Assembly: GCF_032062175.1 (NCBI RefSeq)
Contig: NZ_DAMBQK010000022.1
Location: forward strand, 1 to 64,000
Direction of reading: 5' to 3'
DNA from: Atlantibacter sp032062175
GTDB lineage: Bacteria > Pseudomonadota > Gammaproteobacteria > Enterobacterales > Enterobacteriaceae
Length of the DNA: 64,000 nucleotides
The first letter of the stretch is position 1; every line of letters starts with the position of its first letter. Below are positions 8,514 to 17,924 of this stretch, piece after piece. A model generated the notes under the pieces. It worked only from the letters and a program-made list of their open reading frames with translations, was not told where the DNA came from and did not search any database. The translations under genes were made by a program, and so were the position numbers.

Positions 8514-9998
8514 TCAGGCGCTTTTACCGTCATTAAAAATGGCCAGTTGATCCCAGATGGCGTCGATACGTTCGACCACCGCCGGATCTTTTTGAATCGG
8601 ACGACCCCATTCACGCTGGGTTTCGCCGGGCCATTTGTTGGTGGCGTCCAGTCCCATTTTTGAACCCAAACCGGAAACCGGCGAGGCAAAATCCAGGTAA
8701 TCGATCGGCGTGTTTTCTACCAGAACGGTGTCGCGGGCCGGGTCCATACGAGTAGTAATGGCCCAGATTACATCGTTCCAGTCACGCGCATTGACATCGT
8801 CATCACAGACAATGACAAACTTGGTATACATAAACTGCCGCAGGAATGACCACACGCCCATCATCACGCGTTTGGCGTGTCCGGCGTATTGCTTCTTCAT
8901 GGTCACTACCGCCAGGCGATAAGAGCAACCTTCGGGCGGTAGGTAAAAATCAACAATTTCCGGGAATTGTTTCTGCAAAATCGGCACGAACACTTCGTTC
9001 AACGCCACGCCCAGTACCGCGGGTTCATCCGGCGGACGTCCGGTATAAGTGGAGTGATAAATCGCATCTTCGCGCTGGGTTATGTGCGTCACCGTGAACA
9101 CCGGGAAGTTATCCACTTCATTGTAGTAGCCAGTATGGTCGCCATACGGCCCTTCCGGTGCCATTTCACCCTGCTCAATATACCCTTCGAGCACAATCTC
9201 CGCGCTGGCGGGCACTTCAAGATCGTTGGACAGACATTTCACCACTTCGGTTTTGGTACCCCGTAGCAATCCGGCAAAAGCGTATTCCGACAGCGTATCC
9301 GGCACCGGCGTCACTGCGCCAAGAATGGTAGCCGGATCGGCCCCTAATGCCACCGAGACAGGGAAACGTTCGCCAGGATGCGCCGCGCACCACTCCTGGA
9401 AATCCAGCGCGCCGCCGCGATGGGAAAGCCAGCGCATAATCAGCTTGTTTTTACCGATCAACTGCTGGCGATAGATACCCAGGTTCTGGCGCTCTTTGTG
9501 CGGACCACGGGTGACGGTAAGCCCCCAGGTAATGAGCGGTGCGGCGTCTTCAGGCCAGCACTGCATAATTGGAATGCGGGTTAAATCGACCTGCTCGCCC
9601 TGAAGCACTTTTTGCTGGCAAGGCGCGCCGCGCAGCCGCTTCGTCGGCATATTCAGAACTTGTTTAAACTGCGGCAATTTATCAAACAGATCGCGAAATC
9701 CGCGCGGCGGCTCGGGCTCTTTTAGAAAAGCGAGCAGTTTGCCCACTTCACGCAACGCCGTGACATCCTCCTGCCCCATCCCCATCGCAACGCGCTTCGG
9801 CGTGCCGAACAGGTTGCAGAGCACCGGCATGTCATAACCCTTTGGATTTTCAAAAAGTAAGGCGGGCCCACCGGCACGTAGCGTGCGGTCAGCAATTTCA
9901 GTCATCTCAAGATGAGGATCGACAGCCAGCGAGATGCGTTTCAACTCGCCTTGCTGCTCAAGCAGCGTAAGGAAATCGCGCAGATCGTGATATTTCAT
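8514..9998 (-). CDS. ubiD: 4-hydroxy-3-polyprenylbenzoate decarboxylase
   Basis: 494 residues, within a few of E. coli UbiD (497). It removes the carboxylate from polyprenyl-4-hydroxybenzoate in ubiquinone synthesis, using prenylated FMN made by UbiX. Family blocks such as RAGGPALLFENPKG near the N-terminus, PEGPYGDHTGYY and DDDVNARDWNDVIWA are intact. Position between rfaH (divergent) and fre is conserved. Start chosen from MKYHDLRDFL, the conserved first segment. Confidence 0.97.
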   Translation of the reverse strand: MKYHDLRDFLTLLEQQGELKRISLAVDPHLEMTEIADRTLRAGGPALLFENPKGYDMPVLCNLFGTPKRVAMGMGQEDVTALREVGKLLAFLKEPEPPRGFRDLFDKLPQFKQVLNMPTKRLRGAPCQQKVLQGEQVDLTRIPIMQCWPEDAAPLITWGLTVTRGPHKERQNLGIYRQQLIGKNKLIMRWLSHRGGALDFQEWCAAHPGERFPVSVALGADPATILGAVTPVPDTLSEYAFAGLLRGTKTEVVKCLSNDLEVPASAEIVLEGYIEQGEMAPEGPYGDHTGYYNEVDNFPVFTVTHITQREDAIYHSTYTGRPPDEPAVLGVALNEVFVPILQKQFPEIVDFYLPPEGCSYRLAVVTMKKQYAGHAKRVMMGVWSFLRQFMYTKFVIVCDDDVNARDWNDVIWAITTRMDPARDTVLVENTPIDYLDFASPVSGLGSKMGLDATNKWPGETQREWGRPIQKDPAVVERIDAIWDQLAIFNDGKSA

Positions 9999-10180
9999 GC
10001 AGTTATTTATGCCTTTTCGTTTAGCGCTTCATTATACGGTGTTCGTCGCAGGCATGCTGTAATTTTGTTAAATTAGCGTGAACTGACACGAGGGCACCTT
10101 TCGTTTTGGTTATAATGGTTTTAGCTATCTAAAAGGAGTTTTGATATCCTTTTGCGCCTGATAATCGAAGAAGAGTGTTT

Positions 10181-10669
10181 ATGCAATCCTGGTATCTACT
10201 GTACTGTAAACGAGGTCAACTTCAGCGTGCCCAGGAGCATCTGGAACGCCAGGCGGTGACCTGCCTCACACCAATGATCACGTTGGAAAAAATGGTGCGT
10301 GGAAAACGCACTACAGTCAGTGAACCGCTGTTTCCAAACTACCTGTTTGTCGAATTTGACCCGGAAGTCATCCACACTACGACGATTAACGCCACCCGTG
10401 GCGTCAGCCACTTTGTACGCTTCGGCACCCAGCCAGCCACCGTACCGGTTACCGTTATTGACCAGCTGGTACAATACCAGTCTGAAGAGATAACCGATCC
10501 GGGCACACCTTATCCCGGCGATACCGTTGTTATCACCCACGGCGCGTTCAAAGGCCTGAATGCGATCTTTACCGAGCCTGACGGCGAAGCGCGCTCCATG
10601 CTGCTGTTAAATCTGCTCAATCAACAGGTGCTGCAAAGCGTGCAGAATACCGAGTTCAAAAAGCAATAA
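10181..10669 (+). CDS. rfaH: Transcription antitermination factor RfaH
   Basis: 162 residues from ATG 10181 (MQSWYLLY), the family start; a GTG six bases upstream is in frame but unnecessary. RfaH is a NusG paralogue recruited at ops elements to suppress termination in long surface-polysaccharide, pilus and toxin operons. The NusG N-terminal domain (about 1-100) is nearly identical to E. coli, including the HTTTINATRGV stretch, and the C-terminal KOW-type region that switches between helical hairpin and barrel follows. No ops element was seen elsewhere in the window. It is divergent from ubiD and convergent with tatD, one base from tatD's end. Confidence 0.97.
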   Translation: MQSWYLLYCKRGQLQRAQEHLERQAVTCLTPMITLEKMVRGKRTTVSEPLFPNYLFVEFDPEVIHTTTINATRGVSHFVRFGTQPATVPVTVIDQLVQYQSEEITDPGTPYPGDTVVITHGAFKGLNAIFTEPDGEARSMLLLNLLNQQVLQSVQNTEFKKQ

Positions 10670-11452
10670 TCAGAAGCGGATGCCAAACAGCGTTCGCACA
10701 TTCTCGTCCGTTTGCTGGATCAATTGCTGCGCGTCTTCACCGCGCCACATCGCCGACTGGCTAATAATATGCGGCAGATAGCACGGCTCGTTTCGGCGCG
10801 ATGAGGGTTTGGCTGGCAGGTCGCGCGGCAGCAGCCAGGGCGCATCGGTTTCGAAAAACAGTTTATTAGCGGGTATCATCGGCAGCAACTCGCGCAGTTC
10901 AAGCCCGCGACGTTCATCGCATACCCACCCCGTAATACCTAAATAAACCCCTAAATCCAGGCACGCGCGCGCTTCTTCTCGCGTACCGGTAAAGCAGTGC
11001 AGCACTGCGCCCGGCAACTTATCAAGCCAGGGCGTCAGCAGGGCGATAAACCGCTCATGGGCATCGCGGCAATGCATAAACACCGGCAGCGATAATTCCG
11101 CCGCCAGCGCCAGTTGAGCAGTGAACGCCCGCTCCTGATCTTCTGGCGTAGAGTAATTGCGGTTGAAATCCAGGCCACATTCGCCGATAGCGACGACTTC
11201 CGGCGCTTTTGCCAGTGCGCGCAGCGCATCAGCGGTTTCCGGCAGCCAGTGGCTGGCGTCATGGGGATGAACGCCCGCAGTCGACCAACAGCGATCGTAG
11301 CGGCTGGCAAGCTGCTGCGCCTGCTGGCTTTCGTCAAGGTTGGTACCGGTTATTAACATACCTGACAGACCTGCGGCGAAAGCCCGCGTCACCACGTCAT
11401 CCCGATCTTTATCAAATTGCCCGCTGGTGAGGTTAACGCCAATATCAAACAT
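10670..11452 (-). CDS. tatD: TatD metal-dependent DNase
   Basis: 260 residues. TatD is a TIM-barrel, Mg-dependent 3'-5' exonuclease acting on ssDNA, DNA and RNA; despite the name it is not needed for Tat export. Visible metal ligands include Glu91 (GECGLDF), His127 (MHCRDAH), His152 (LHCFTGT) and the Asp of FETDAPWL. It follows tatC, but a clear terminator lies between them, so its expression may be lower than tatABC. Its stop abuts that of rfaH on the other strand. Confidence 0.96.
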   Translation of the reverse strand: MFDIGVNLTSGQFDKDRDDVVTRAFAAGLSGMLITGTNLDESQQAQQLASRYDRCWSTAGVHPHDASHWLPETADALRALAKAPEVVAIGECGLDFNRNYSTPEDQERAFTAQLALAAELSLPVFMHCRDAHERFIALLTPWLDKLPGAVLHCFTGTREEARACLDLGVYLGITGWVCDERRGLELRELLPMIPANKLFFETDAPWLLPRDLPAKPSSRRNEPCYLPHIISQSAMWRGEDAQQLIQQTDENVRTLFGIRF

Positions 11453-11466
11453 GCCATTTATCCTGT

Positions 11467-11488
11467 AAAAAACCGCCCGGAGGCGGTT
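11467..11488 (-). terminator. Intrinsic terminator between tatC and tatD
   Basis: On the minus strand an AACCGCC/GGCGGTT stem (7 bp, 4-base loop) runs into six T (plus-strand A run 11467-11472). It should end most tatABC transcripts before tatD. Confidence 0.85.
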
Positions 11489-11492
11489 TCAA

Positions 11493-12257
11493 TTATTCTT
11501 TAGACTCTTGCGTTTCTTCTTCTTCCGTCGGTTCCCGTCGTTTGCCAACATAGAAGCGGGCAAAGAACACCCCGACTTCAAACAGAAAATACATCGGGAT
11601 CGCCAACAAGGTTTGCGAGAAGACATCCGGCGGGGTCAGCAGCATACCCACGACAAACGCACCCACTAACACATACGGACGCTTTTTACGTAAGTCGTCT
11701 GGCGTGGTGACGCCCAGCCAGCACAGCAGCACAATGGCAACCGGGACTTCAAACGACACGCCAAACGCTAAAAACAGCGCCATAACGAAGCTCAGGTAGC
11801 TGGCGATATCGGTTGAAACCACCACGCCGACCGGCGCGGTATGGGTCAGGAAGCCAAACGCCAGCGGGAACACCACGAAATAGGCAAACGCCATACCGAT
11901 GTAGAACAGCAGCGTACTTGAAACCAGCAGCGGCACCACTAAACGGCGTTCATGCTTATACAGCGCCGGGGCGATAAATGCCCATACCTGGTAGAGGATC
12001 ACCGGTGCGGACAGGATCACCGACACCATCATGGTCAGCTTGATCGGCGTGAAAAACGGCGATGCCACATCAGTCGCAATCATGGTTGCGCCCTGTGGCA
12101 TCTGGCTTATCAACGGCGCGGAGACCAACTGATAGATATCGTTAGCGAAATAGACCAGCGCCAGGAAGATCGCCAGAATCGCAATAACGCAGTTCAGCAG
12201 ACGCTTACGCAGTTCAATCAGGTGACTGATTAGGGGTTGAGTATCTTCTACAGCCAT
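11493..12257 (-). CDS. tatC: Sec-independent protein translocase subunit TatC
   Basis: 254 residues, slightly shorter than E. coli TatC (258). TatC is the six-helix inner-membrane receptor that recognises twin-arginine signal peptides with TatB and recruits TatA. Six hydrophobic helices are evident, and the N-terminal HLIELRKRLL block with conserved Glu15 is present. The C-terminal tail is acidic (EEEETQESKE) and loosely conserved. It follows tatB by two bases. Confidence 0.97.
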   Translation of the reverse strand: MAVEDTQPLISHLIELRKRLLNCVIAILAIFLALVYFANDIYQLVSAPLISQMPQGATMIATDVASPFFTPIKLTMMVSVILSAPVILYQVWAFIAPALYKHERRLVVPLLVSSTLLFYIGMAFAYFVVFPLAFGFLTHTAPVGVVVSTDIASYLSFVMALFLAFGVSFEVPVAIVLLCWLGVTTPDDLRKKRPYVLVGAFVVGMLLTPPDVFSQTLLAIPMYFLFEVGVFFARFYVGKRREPTEEEETQESKE

Positions 12258-12259
12258 GT

Positions 12260-12787
12260 TCAGGATTTTTCACTTGAGGACGACGGCGCGGCGTCTGCCG
12301 GAGAAGACGTCGAAGCCGGTGGCGCTTTGGTCAGATCGACAGGCTGTTCAACAGCCGGAGCCGGTTTTTGTGCCGACGCGCTCGCCTGATTTTCTGCCGT
12401 AGCTGGCGTAACGCCTTCATGCGCCGCTTCGTTGTCTTTCACAATCGGATTATGAATGGTGTGTGCTTCGTCATGCGCCTTTTCCGGGTCATTCGCCGTA
12501 TAGGTGCGTTTCATTGACTCTGCCGCTTCACGCAATTCATCCATGGAAGCCTTGAGCTCTGGGGTGAGATTATTAAGGCTCGCTTTCTCAACTTTCTTGA
12601 GACTGTCCTGGAATTCCTGGAGTTTTAACTCCTGGGTCAGCTCATTCTGCACGGTGGTGGCAAGGGAACGTAGTGCCCTCACCCACCCGGCAATGGTTTT
12701 GACCGCAACAGGCAAACGCTGCGGCCCCAACACAATGAGGCCGATGACAAAGACAAGAACCAGCTCACCGAAACCAATATCGAACAC
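12260..12787 (-). CDS. tatB: Sec-independent protein translocase subunit TatB
   Basis: 175 residues. One N-terminal membrane helix (about 2-21, GFGELVLVFVIGLIVLGPQR), the conserved Gly-Pro hinge, an amphipathic helix, then a long charged and Pro/Ala/Ser-rich tail. TatB partners TatC in the substrate-receptor complex. It starts three bases after tatA ends and is followed closely by tatC, so the three are one operon. Confidence 0.96.
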   Translation of the reverse strand: MFDIGFGELVLVFVIGLIVLGPQRLPVAVKTIAGWVRALRSLATTVQNELTQELKLQEFQDSLKKVEKASLNNLTPELKASMDELREAAESMKRTYTANDPEKAHDEAHTIHNPIVKDNEAAHEGVTPATAENQASASAQKPAPAVEQPVDLTKAPPASTSSPADAAPSSSSEKS

Positions 12788-12790
12788 GGC

Positions 12791-13042
12791 TTACACCTGC
12801 TCTTTATCGTTGCTCTTCGCTTCGTCTTTCTTTACGTCGCTTTGCTTATCAGAAAGGGATTTCGCAGTGAAATCAGCATCCTGAGTGGAGGTGTTTTTCG
12901 GCTCGTCATCGCCCATGGCTTTCTTGAAACCTTTGATGGAGGCACCCAGATCGGAACCCAGAGAACTGAGCTTTTTGGTCCCGAAAAGCAGAACGACGAT
13001 AACGACAATGATCAATAACTGCCAAATACTAATGCCACCCAT
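12791..13042 (-). CDS. tatA: Sec-independent protein translocase subunit TatA
   Basis: 83 residues. N-terminal helix (about 3-20), the FGTKKLSSLGSDLG hinge and amphipathic helix, and a polar tail. Multiple TatA copies assemble on the TatBC-substrate complex to form the transport pathway for folded proteins. It is first in tatABC, with a 173-base gap from ubiB that should carry the promoter. Confidence 0.97.
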   Translation of the reverse strand: MGGISIWQLLIIVVIVVLLFGTKKLSSLGSDLGASIKGFKKAMGDDEPKNTSTQDADFTAKSLSDKQSDVKKDEAKSNDKEQV

Positions 13043-13215
13043 ATAAATCCTCAGCTACAGATGATGAAATTTGCAAACCGCATTATATACCGCTCATTAT
13101 CCAGGCTGCATCAGCGATGGTAAACATATCCACAATGGTCACAGAGTTTTTGTGCAAATTGTGAAAATATCGCTCGCTTTCTGGTTAATTTTCAACGCAG
13201 TCATTCCATGATGTA

Positions 13216-14862
13216 TTAAATCGAGCCAGTACGACGCCAGCCAATCAGCCATACGACGATACCGCCCGCCATAACCCATGCCGGGATTAAGTCCCATTCC
13301 GGGCGAGTCACTAGCATTAACGTTCCGCTTAACAGCAACGTCGCGCCAATACCAAACAGGTAACGTGACTGTCCTTGCCGCACGCGCTGTTCGTGTAACT
13401 CGCGGGCGATTTTATCAACGCTTTGTTGCAATTGTTTGCCCTGGCGCAAACTGTCGTACACCAGTTCAGGTATTTCTGGCATTTTTTCGATCCAGAACGG
13501 TGCTTTCTCTTTAAAAGAGCGAACCAGCGCCGGAAAACCCACCTGATCTTTGATCCAGGATTCCAGAAAAGGTTTCGCCGTTTTCCATAAATCGAGCTGT
13601 GGATAAAGTTGGCGTCCAACGCCTTCCACATACAGCAGCGTTTTTTGCAAAAGTACCAGTTGCGGCTGCACTTCCATATTGAAACGACGCGCAGTGTTGA
13701 ACAAATTCAGCAGCACGTGACCAAAAGAGATTTCCGCCAGCGGTTTCTCGAAGATGGGCTCGCACACGGTACGAATCGCAAACTCAAACTCTTCGACGTT
13801 GGTATCCGGCGGTACCCAGCCTGAATCCACGTGCAGTTCGGCCACCTTACGGTAATCGCGATTAAAGAAGGCGATGAAGTTTTCCGCCAGATAGCGTTTA
13901 TCTTCTTTATTCAGCGAGCCGACGATACCGCAGTCGATACCGATGTATTTGGGGTTTTCTGGGTGTTCATAGCTGACGAAAATATTGCCTGGATGCATAT
14001 CGGCATGGAAGAAACTGTCACGGAAGACCTGAGTGAAAAACACCTGAACACCGCGTTCCGCCAGCAATTGCATATTGGTGCCGTTGCGCTCAAGCGTTTC
14101 CACGTCAGAGACCGGAATACCGTAAATGCGCTCCATCACCAGCATATTTTCACTGCAATAATCTGAATAAACTTCAGGCACATACAGCATCGGGCTCTCT
14201 TCGAAATTGCGCCGTAGCTGGATGGCGTTTGCCGCTTCGCGCAGCAGATTCAGCTCATCAATCAGCGTTTTCTCATACTCCCGCACCACTTCCACCGGCC
14301 GTAAACGGCGGCCATCCGGCAATAAGCGCGGTACCCAGCGTGCCAGACGGTAGATAAGCTTCATATCAGCTCTGATAATCGGCAGGATGTCAGGGCGAAT
14401 AACCTTAATGACGACTTCTTTACCGTTCTCTTTCAGCTTTGCCGTATGCACCTGGGCAATGGACGCCGATGCCAGGGGGTTGATGTCGAACTCATCGAAC
14501 CAGGTTTCCACCGGAATATCGCCCATCGACTTTTCGATTTGGCGCTTCGCCAGCATGCCGTCAAAGGGCGCAACGCGATCCTGCAACATAGCAAGCTGGT
14601 CGGCGATTTGCGGTGGGAACAGGTCACGGCGGGTAGACAGCATCTGACCAAACTTAATCCACACCGGGCCGAGTTCCTGAAGCGCCAGACGCAGCCGTTG
14701 GCCTAACTCTTTATCGCCATGACGGTTGGGCATCCAGAACAGGGTGCGCCGCCATAAGCGCAGCGGCAATGTGATGCGGATCCTCGGTATGAGCTCGTCC
14801 AGCCCATAGCTTAAGAAAGTACGAATGATGAAGTACAGGCGCCGAATTTCACCTGGCGTCAT
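13216..14862 (-). CDS. ubiB: UbiB, atypical kinase/ATPase needed for ubiquinone synthesis
   Basis: 548 residues, close to E. coli UbiB (546). ABC1/ADCK protein-kinase-like family: KFGQ motif (70-73), the Ala-rich loop ASASIAQVH (131-139) and the FFHADMHPGN catalytic block are visible, with two C-terminal hydrophobic helices (about 500-540) anchoring it to the inner membrane. It is thought to use ATP to support handling of lipid intermediates in ubiquinone synthesis. Its ATG overlaps the ubiJ stop by four bases (ATGA), completing a ubiE-ubiJ-ubiB operon. Confidence 0.97.
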   Translation of the reverse strand: MTPGEIRRLYFIIRTFLSYGLDELIPRIRITLPLRLWRRTLFWMPNRHGDKELGQRLRLALQELGPVWIKFGQMLSTRRDLFPPQIADQLAMLQDRVAPFDGMLAKRQIEKSMGDIPVETWFDEFDINPLASASIAQVHTAKLKENGKEVVIKVIRPDILPIIRADMKLIYRLARWVPRLLPDGRRLRPVEVVREYEKTLIDELNLLREAANAIQLRRNFEESPMLYVPEVYSDYCSENMLVMERIYGIPVSDVETLERNGTNMQLLAERGVQVFFTQVFRDSFFHADMHPGNIFVSYEHPENPKYIGIDCGIVGSLNKEDKRYLAENFIAFFNRDYRKVAELHVDSGWVPPDTNVEEFEFAIRTVCEPIFEKPLAEISFGHVLLNLFNTARRFNMEVQPQLVLLQKTLLYVEGVGRQLYPQLDLWKTAKPFLESWIKDQVGFPALVRSFKEKAPFWIEKMPEIPELVYDSLRQGKQLQQSVDKIARELHEQRVRQGQSRYLFGIGATLLLSGTLMLVTRPEWDLIPAWVMAGGIVVWLIGWRRTGSI

Positions 14863-15464
14863 TTGGCCTCCAGCGTTTCTAAACGACCAATAAGCGCATC
14901 GAGCGAGCGCGCAAGTGCCTCAGTTTCTTCAGCAAACCAGGCGACTTCCAGCGGGCTGGGGGCCATGCGCCACTCTTCCGTCACCGCTTCTGCAAGATAG
15001 CGCTGATTGCGCTCAACGCCTTTTTTCACAAAGCGCGCGCCGGTGCGTAAAAATTTGCCCAGCCCTTCTGCGGCGATATCGCCAATGTAGGGCGCAAGCA
15101 GTTCAGCCGGGTCGAACTCTGCCAAATCCATCAGGGATACCAGATTCTGTACCACCTGGATATCGCCTTCGACTTCCAGATCGCCACGGCGGATCAGCGC
15201 AGTCAACTGCTGGCGGTTGCGCAGTTCCGGCAATACGGAGAGACGCGTTGTCACCGAACAGTCGGTCTCGCCTTCCCATTGCCCCAGCACATCAACCTGC
15301 TGTTCGCTGAAGATCAATACCAGCGGGGTAGAGAATTCGCGGAGGGCAATACGCAACACCTTTCCCTGCAACCGCTGACGTGCAGATTTAAGCGCCCGAT
15401 CCTGATACAAAAAAGCGTTTAACGCCCCTTCGATACCGGCGGTAATAAGCGGTGTTATTGGCAT
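14859..15464 (-). CDS. ubiJ: Ubiquinone biosynthesis accessory factor UbiJ
   Basis: 201 residues, same as E. coli. An SCP2-type lipid-binding domain fills the N-terminal half and a predicted coiled coil lies at the C-terminus (about 165-201). UbiJ with UbiK organises the soluble Ubi complex and binds ubiquinone intermediates. It lies 12 bases after ubiE and overlaps ubiB by four bases. In E. coli the 3' half of this gene also gives rise to the small RNA EsrE; I did not try to define one here. Confidence 0.95.
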   Translation of the reverse strand: MPITPLITAGIEGALNAFLYQDRALKSARQRLQGKVLRIALREFSTPLVLIFSEQQVDVLGQWEGETDCSVTTRLSVLPELRNRQQLTALIRRGDLEVEGDIQVVQNLVSLMDLAEFDPAELLAPYIGDIAAEGLGKFLRTGARFVKKGVERNQRYLAEAVTEEWRMAPSPLEVAWFAEETEALARSLDALIGRLETLEAK

Positions 15465-15476
15465 CCGCGGCCTCCC

Positions 15477-16232
15477 TTAAAACTTATAACCACGATGAAG
15501 CGCGACAATACCCGCGGTCATATTGAAATATTCGACGTTATCGAAACCGGCATCCGCCATCATCGCTTTCAGCGTGTCCTGGTTTGGATGCATACGGATA
15601 GATTCCGCCAGATAGCGGTAACTTTCCGCGTCCTGCGCCACCAGCTCGCCAATGCGCGGCAGCACGTGGAATGAGTAAGCGTCATAGGCTTTGCTTAACG
15701 GGTCGATAACCGGTTTGGAAAACTCCAGCACCAGCAGGCGGCCACCGGGCTTCAACACGCGATACATGGAGCGCAGCGCTTTGTCTTTGTCAGTGACGTT
15801 GCGCAGGCCAAACGAGATGGTGATGCAATCAAAGGTATTATCCGGGAACGGCAGCGCTTCCGCGTTGGCCTGAACGTATTCAACGTTGCCCACCACGCCG
15901 ATATTGCGCAGTTTTTCACGGCCCATTTTCAGCATCGAATCGTTGATATCCGCCAGCACCACCGTACCGGTTTCGCCCACCAGACGGGAAAACTTCGCCG
16001 TCAGATCGCCTGTCCCTCCCGCCAGATCCAACACCTTCTGTCCACGGCGCACACCGCTGCAATCAATAGTAAAGCGCTTCCATAAACGATGGATCCCGAA
16101 CGACATCAGGTCATTCATAACGTCATATTTCGCTGCAACAGAATGGAAAACCTGCGCCACCATATCCGCCTTCTGCGCTTTCGCTACGGTCTGAAAGCCA
16201 AAGTGCGTTGTGTCCTGTGAATCATCAACCAT
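15477..16232 (-). CDS. ubiE: Ubiquinone/menaquinone C-methyltransferase
   Basis: 251 residues. SAM-dependent methyltransferase that methylates 2-polyprenyl-6-methoxy-1,4-benzoquinol and demethylmenaquinol. SAM motif I is VLDLAGGTGDLT (67-78), and the signature YDVMNDLMSFGIHR near residues 36-49 is intact. It heads the ubiE-ubiJ-ubiB operon and is about 80 bases downstream of rmuC in the same direction. Confidence 0.98.
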   Translation of the reverse strand: MVDDSQDTTHFGFQTVAKAQKADMVAQVFHSVAAKYDVMNDLMSFGIHRLWKRFTIDCSGVRRGQKVLDLAGGTGDLTAKFSRLVGETGTVVLADINDSMLKMGREKLRNIGVVGNVEYVQANAEALPFPDNTFDCITISFGLRNVTDKDKALRSMYRVLKPGGRLLVLEFSKPVIDPLSKAYDAYSFHVLPRIGELVAQDAESYRYLAESIRMHPNQDTLKAMMADAGFDNVEYFNMTAGIVALHRGYKF

Positions 16233-16310
16233 TTCGGAGCCTGCTATTGATAAAAAATGTTCGTGAAGTGTAACAGATTGGGCGCGATTGCCCTATGTTT
16301 CAAGCCTGTT

Positions 16311-17747
16311 TTAACAATCGTTACCGGTGCGCTGAACAGGCGGAATCGGCCCTGGCGCGTTGTTTTGCGAATAGTTTTCCAGCTCATCGTCAATGCTGCG
16401 CAAACGAAACTCTTCGTCATCCAGACGCGCTTGCTCCACCATTTCCGGATTAATCTCGCGCTTCACTTCCACGCCAAGCGTGCGAAACGCGTCGGCCTGC
16501 ACCAGCAGGTTTCCACGTCCGGAGCTGAACTTTTTCATGGCCTGCCGGTAGTTTTCCTGCGCTTTATCCAGCCCCTGCCCGACCGCAGACATATCATCGA
16601 CAAACAGCCGCATTTTGTCGTACAGCTTTGCGGCGCGTTCGGCAATTTGCTGGGCGTTCTGGTTTTGATGCTCGTACCGCCACAGGTTGGCAATGGTGCG
16701 TAACGCCACCAGCAAAGTGGTGGGGCTGACCAGCATGATGTTACTTTTCAGCGCTTCGCTGATCAGTTCCGGCTGCCGGTCGATAGCCAGTAAAAATGCG
16801 GGCTCGACGGGAATAAACATTAAGACATAATCCAGCGACCGCAAGCCGGGAAGCTGTTGGTAATCTTTACGGCTGAGTAAGCGAATATGGCTGCGAATGG
16901 CCGCGATGTGCTCATTCAGCGCCAGTTCACGCTGATATTCATCTTCAGCGTTAAAGTAACGCTCGTAGGCTACCAGCGTCATTTTGGCGTCTACCACCAC
17001 GTCTTTGCCCTGGGGGAGACGCACAATCACGTCCGGCTGCATGCGGCTGCGATCGTCTAACTGAATATTGACCTGGGTTTGATACTCATACCCTTCGCGT
17101 AAACCGGATGCTTCCAGTACCCGCGTCAGCACCACTTCCCCCCAGTTGCCCTGGGTTTTATTGTCGCCTTTCAGCGCCCGGGTCAGGTTAATCGCCTCCT
17201 GGGCCATTTGCGCGTTGAGCTGCTGTAAATTGCGGATTTCATGGGTCAGCGTATGGCGTTCACGCGCTTCCTGGCCGAAGCTGTCCTGCACCTGGCGGCG
17301 AAAACCATCAAGCTGTTCGCGCAGCGGGGTTAATAGCCCGTTCAGGCTCTGGCGGTTTTGCTCCTCCACCTGGCGATGGCTGCGGTCAAAAATGCGGTTT
17401 GCGAGGTTTTCGAACTGCTCACTGAGGCGCTGCTCGCTGCTCACCATCTGACGCAGTTTATCGTCGTTATGCTGACGCGTGGTTTCAAGCAGCGTGGTGA
17501 CTTCGCGCAGATCGGCTTCCAGCGAGCTTTTGATATCCCTCAGGGTGCGCAGTTCGCCGTTAAGCAATTCGCACTCTTCGCGCCAGTGCTCATACGCCTG
17601 TTTCGTCGCGCTCAACTCACTGAACACATCGCGCTGCTCCGCCAGCAGCTCAGCCTGACGCTGCGATGCCCGCAGGCTTGCGCCCAGCCAGCCGAGCAAC
17701 ACGCCCGCCAGCGCAACCGCCGCCATCAGTAACAGAGAGAAATCCAT
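16311..17747 (-). CDS. rmuC: DNA recombination protein RmuC
   Basis: 478 residues (E. coli 475). It has a membrane-anchoring N-terminal helix (about 3-22), a long coiled coil (about 25-200) and a PD-(D/E)XK nuclease-like RmuC domain (about 210-440) with VVVDAKMTLVAYERY. Loss of RmuC raises inversion at short inverted repeats in E. coli. The C-terminal tail is Pro/Asn-rich and variable. A LexA box lies 44 bases upstream, so it should be SOS-induced, as reported for E. coli yigN. Confidence 0.95.
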   Translation of the reverse strand: MDFSLLLMAAVALAGVLLGWLGASLRASQRQAELLAEQRDVFSELSATKQAYEHWREECELLNGELRTLRDIKSSLEADLREVTTLLETTRQHNDDKLRQMVSSEQRLSEQFENLANRIFDRSHRQVEEQNRQSLNGLLTPLREQLDGFRRQVQDSFGQEARERHTLTHEIRNLQQLNAQMAQEAINLTRALKGDNKTQGNWGEVVLTRVLEASGLREGYEYQTQVNIQLDDRSRMQPDVIVRLPQGKDVVVDAKMTLVAYERYFNAEDEYQRELALNEHIAAIRSHIRLLSRKDYQQLPGLRSLDYVLMFIPVEPAFLLAIDRQPELISEALKSNIMLVSPTTLLVALRTIANLWRYEHQNQNAQQIAERAAKLYDKMRLFVDDMSAVGQGLDKAQENYRQAMKKFSSGRGNLLVQADAFRTLGVEVKREINPEMVEQARLDDEEFRLRSIDDELENYSQNNAPGPIPPVQRTGNDC

Positions 17748-17790
17748 AATGCCTCCCGCATTAACCCCACCTGAGCAAAATGGGATTGTG

Positions 17791-17806
17791 CTGGATAAAT
17801 GTCCAG
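17791..17806 (-). promoter_or_regulatory. LexA box upstream of rmuC
   Basis: Read on the minus strand the site is CTGGACATTTATCCAG, a CTG-N10-CAG operator lying 44 bases before the rmuC start. It closely resembles the LexA site I recall for E. coli yigN (rmuC). It departs from the strict CTGT-N8-ACAG consensus at inner positions, so binding may be moderate. Confidence 0.75.
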
Positions 17807-17888
17807 TTTTAAAGGCATTTACTGCGAGGCTTCGCGCAAAAGATTCAAAACAACGCGCGCCAGTGAAGGGAAAACCGGTGGGACAGGT

Positions 17889-17916
17889 GCCAGCCCAACA
17901 GAAATGCAGGGCTGGC
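17889..17916 (-). other. Hairpin downstream of udp
   Basis: GCCAGCCC (17889-17896) and GGGCTGGC (17909-17916) form an 8-bp stem with a 12-base loop just after the udp stop. There is no T tract, so intrinsic termination is uncertain. Confidence 0.4.
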
Positions 17917-17924
17917 GAAGTACG

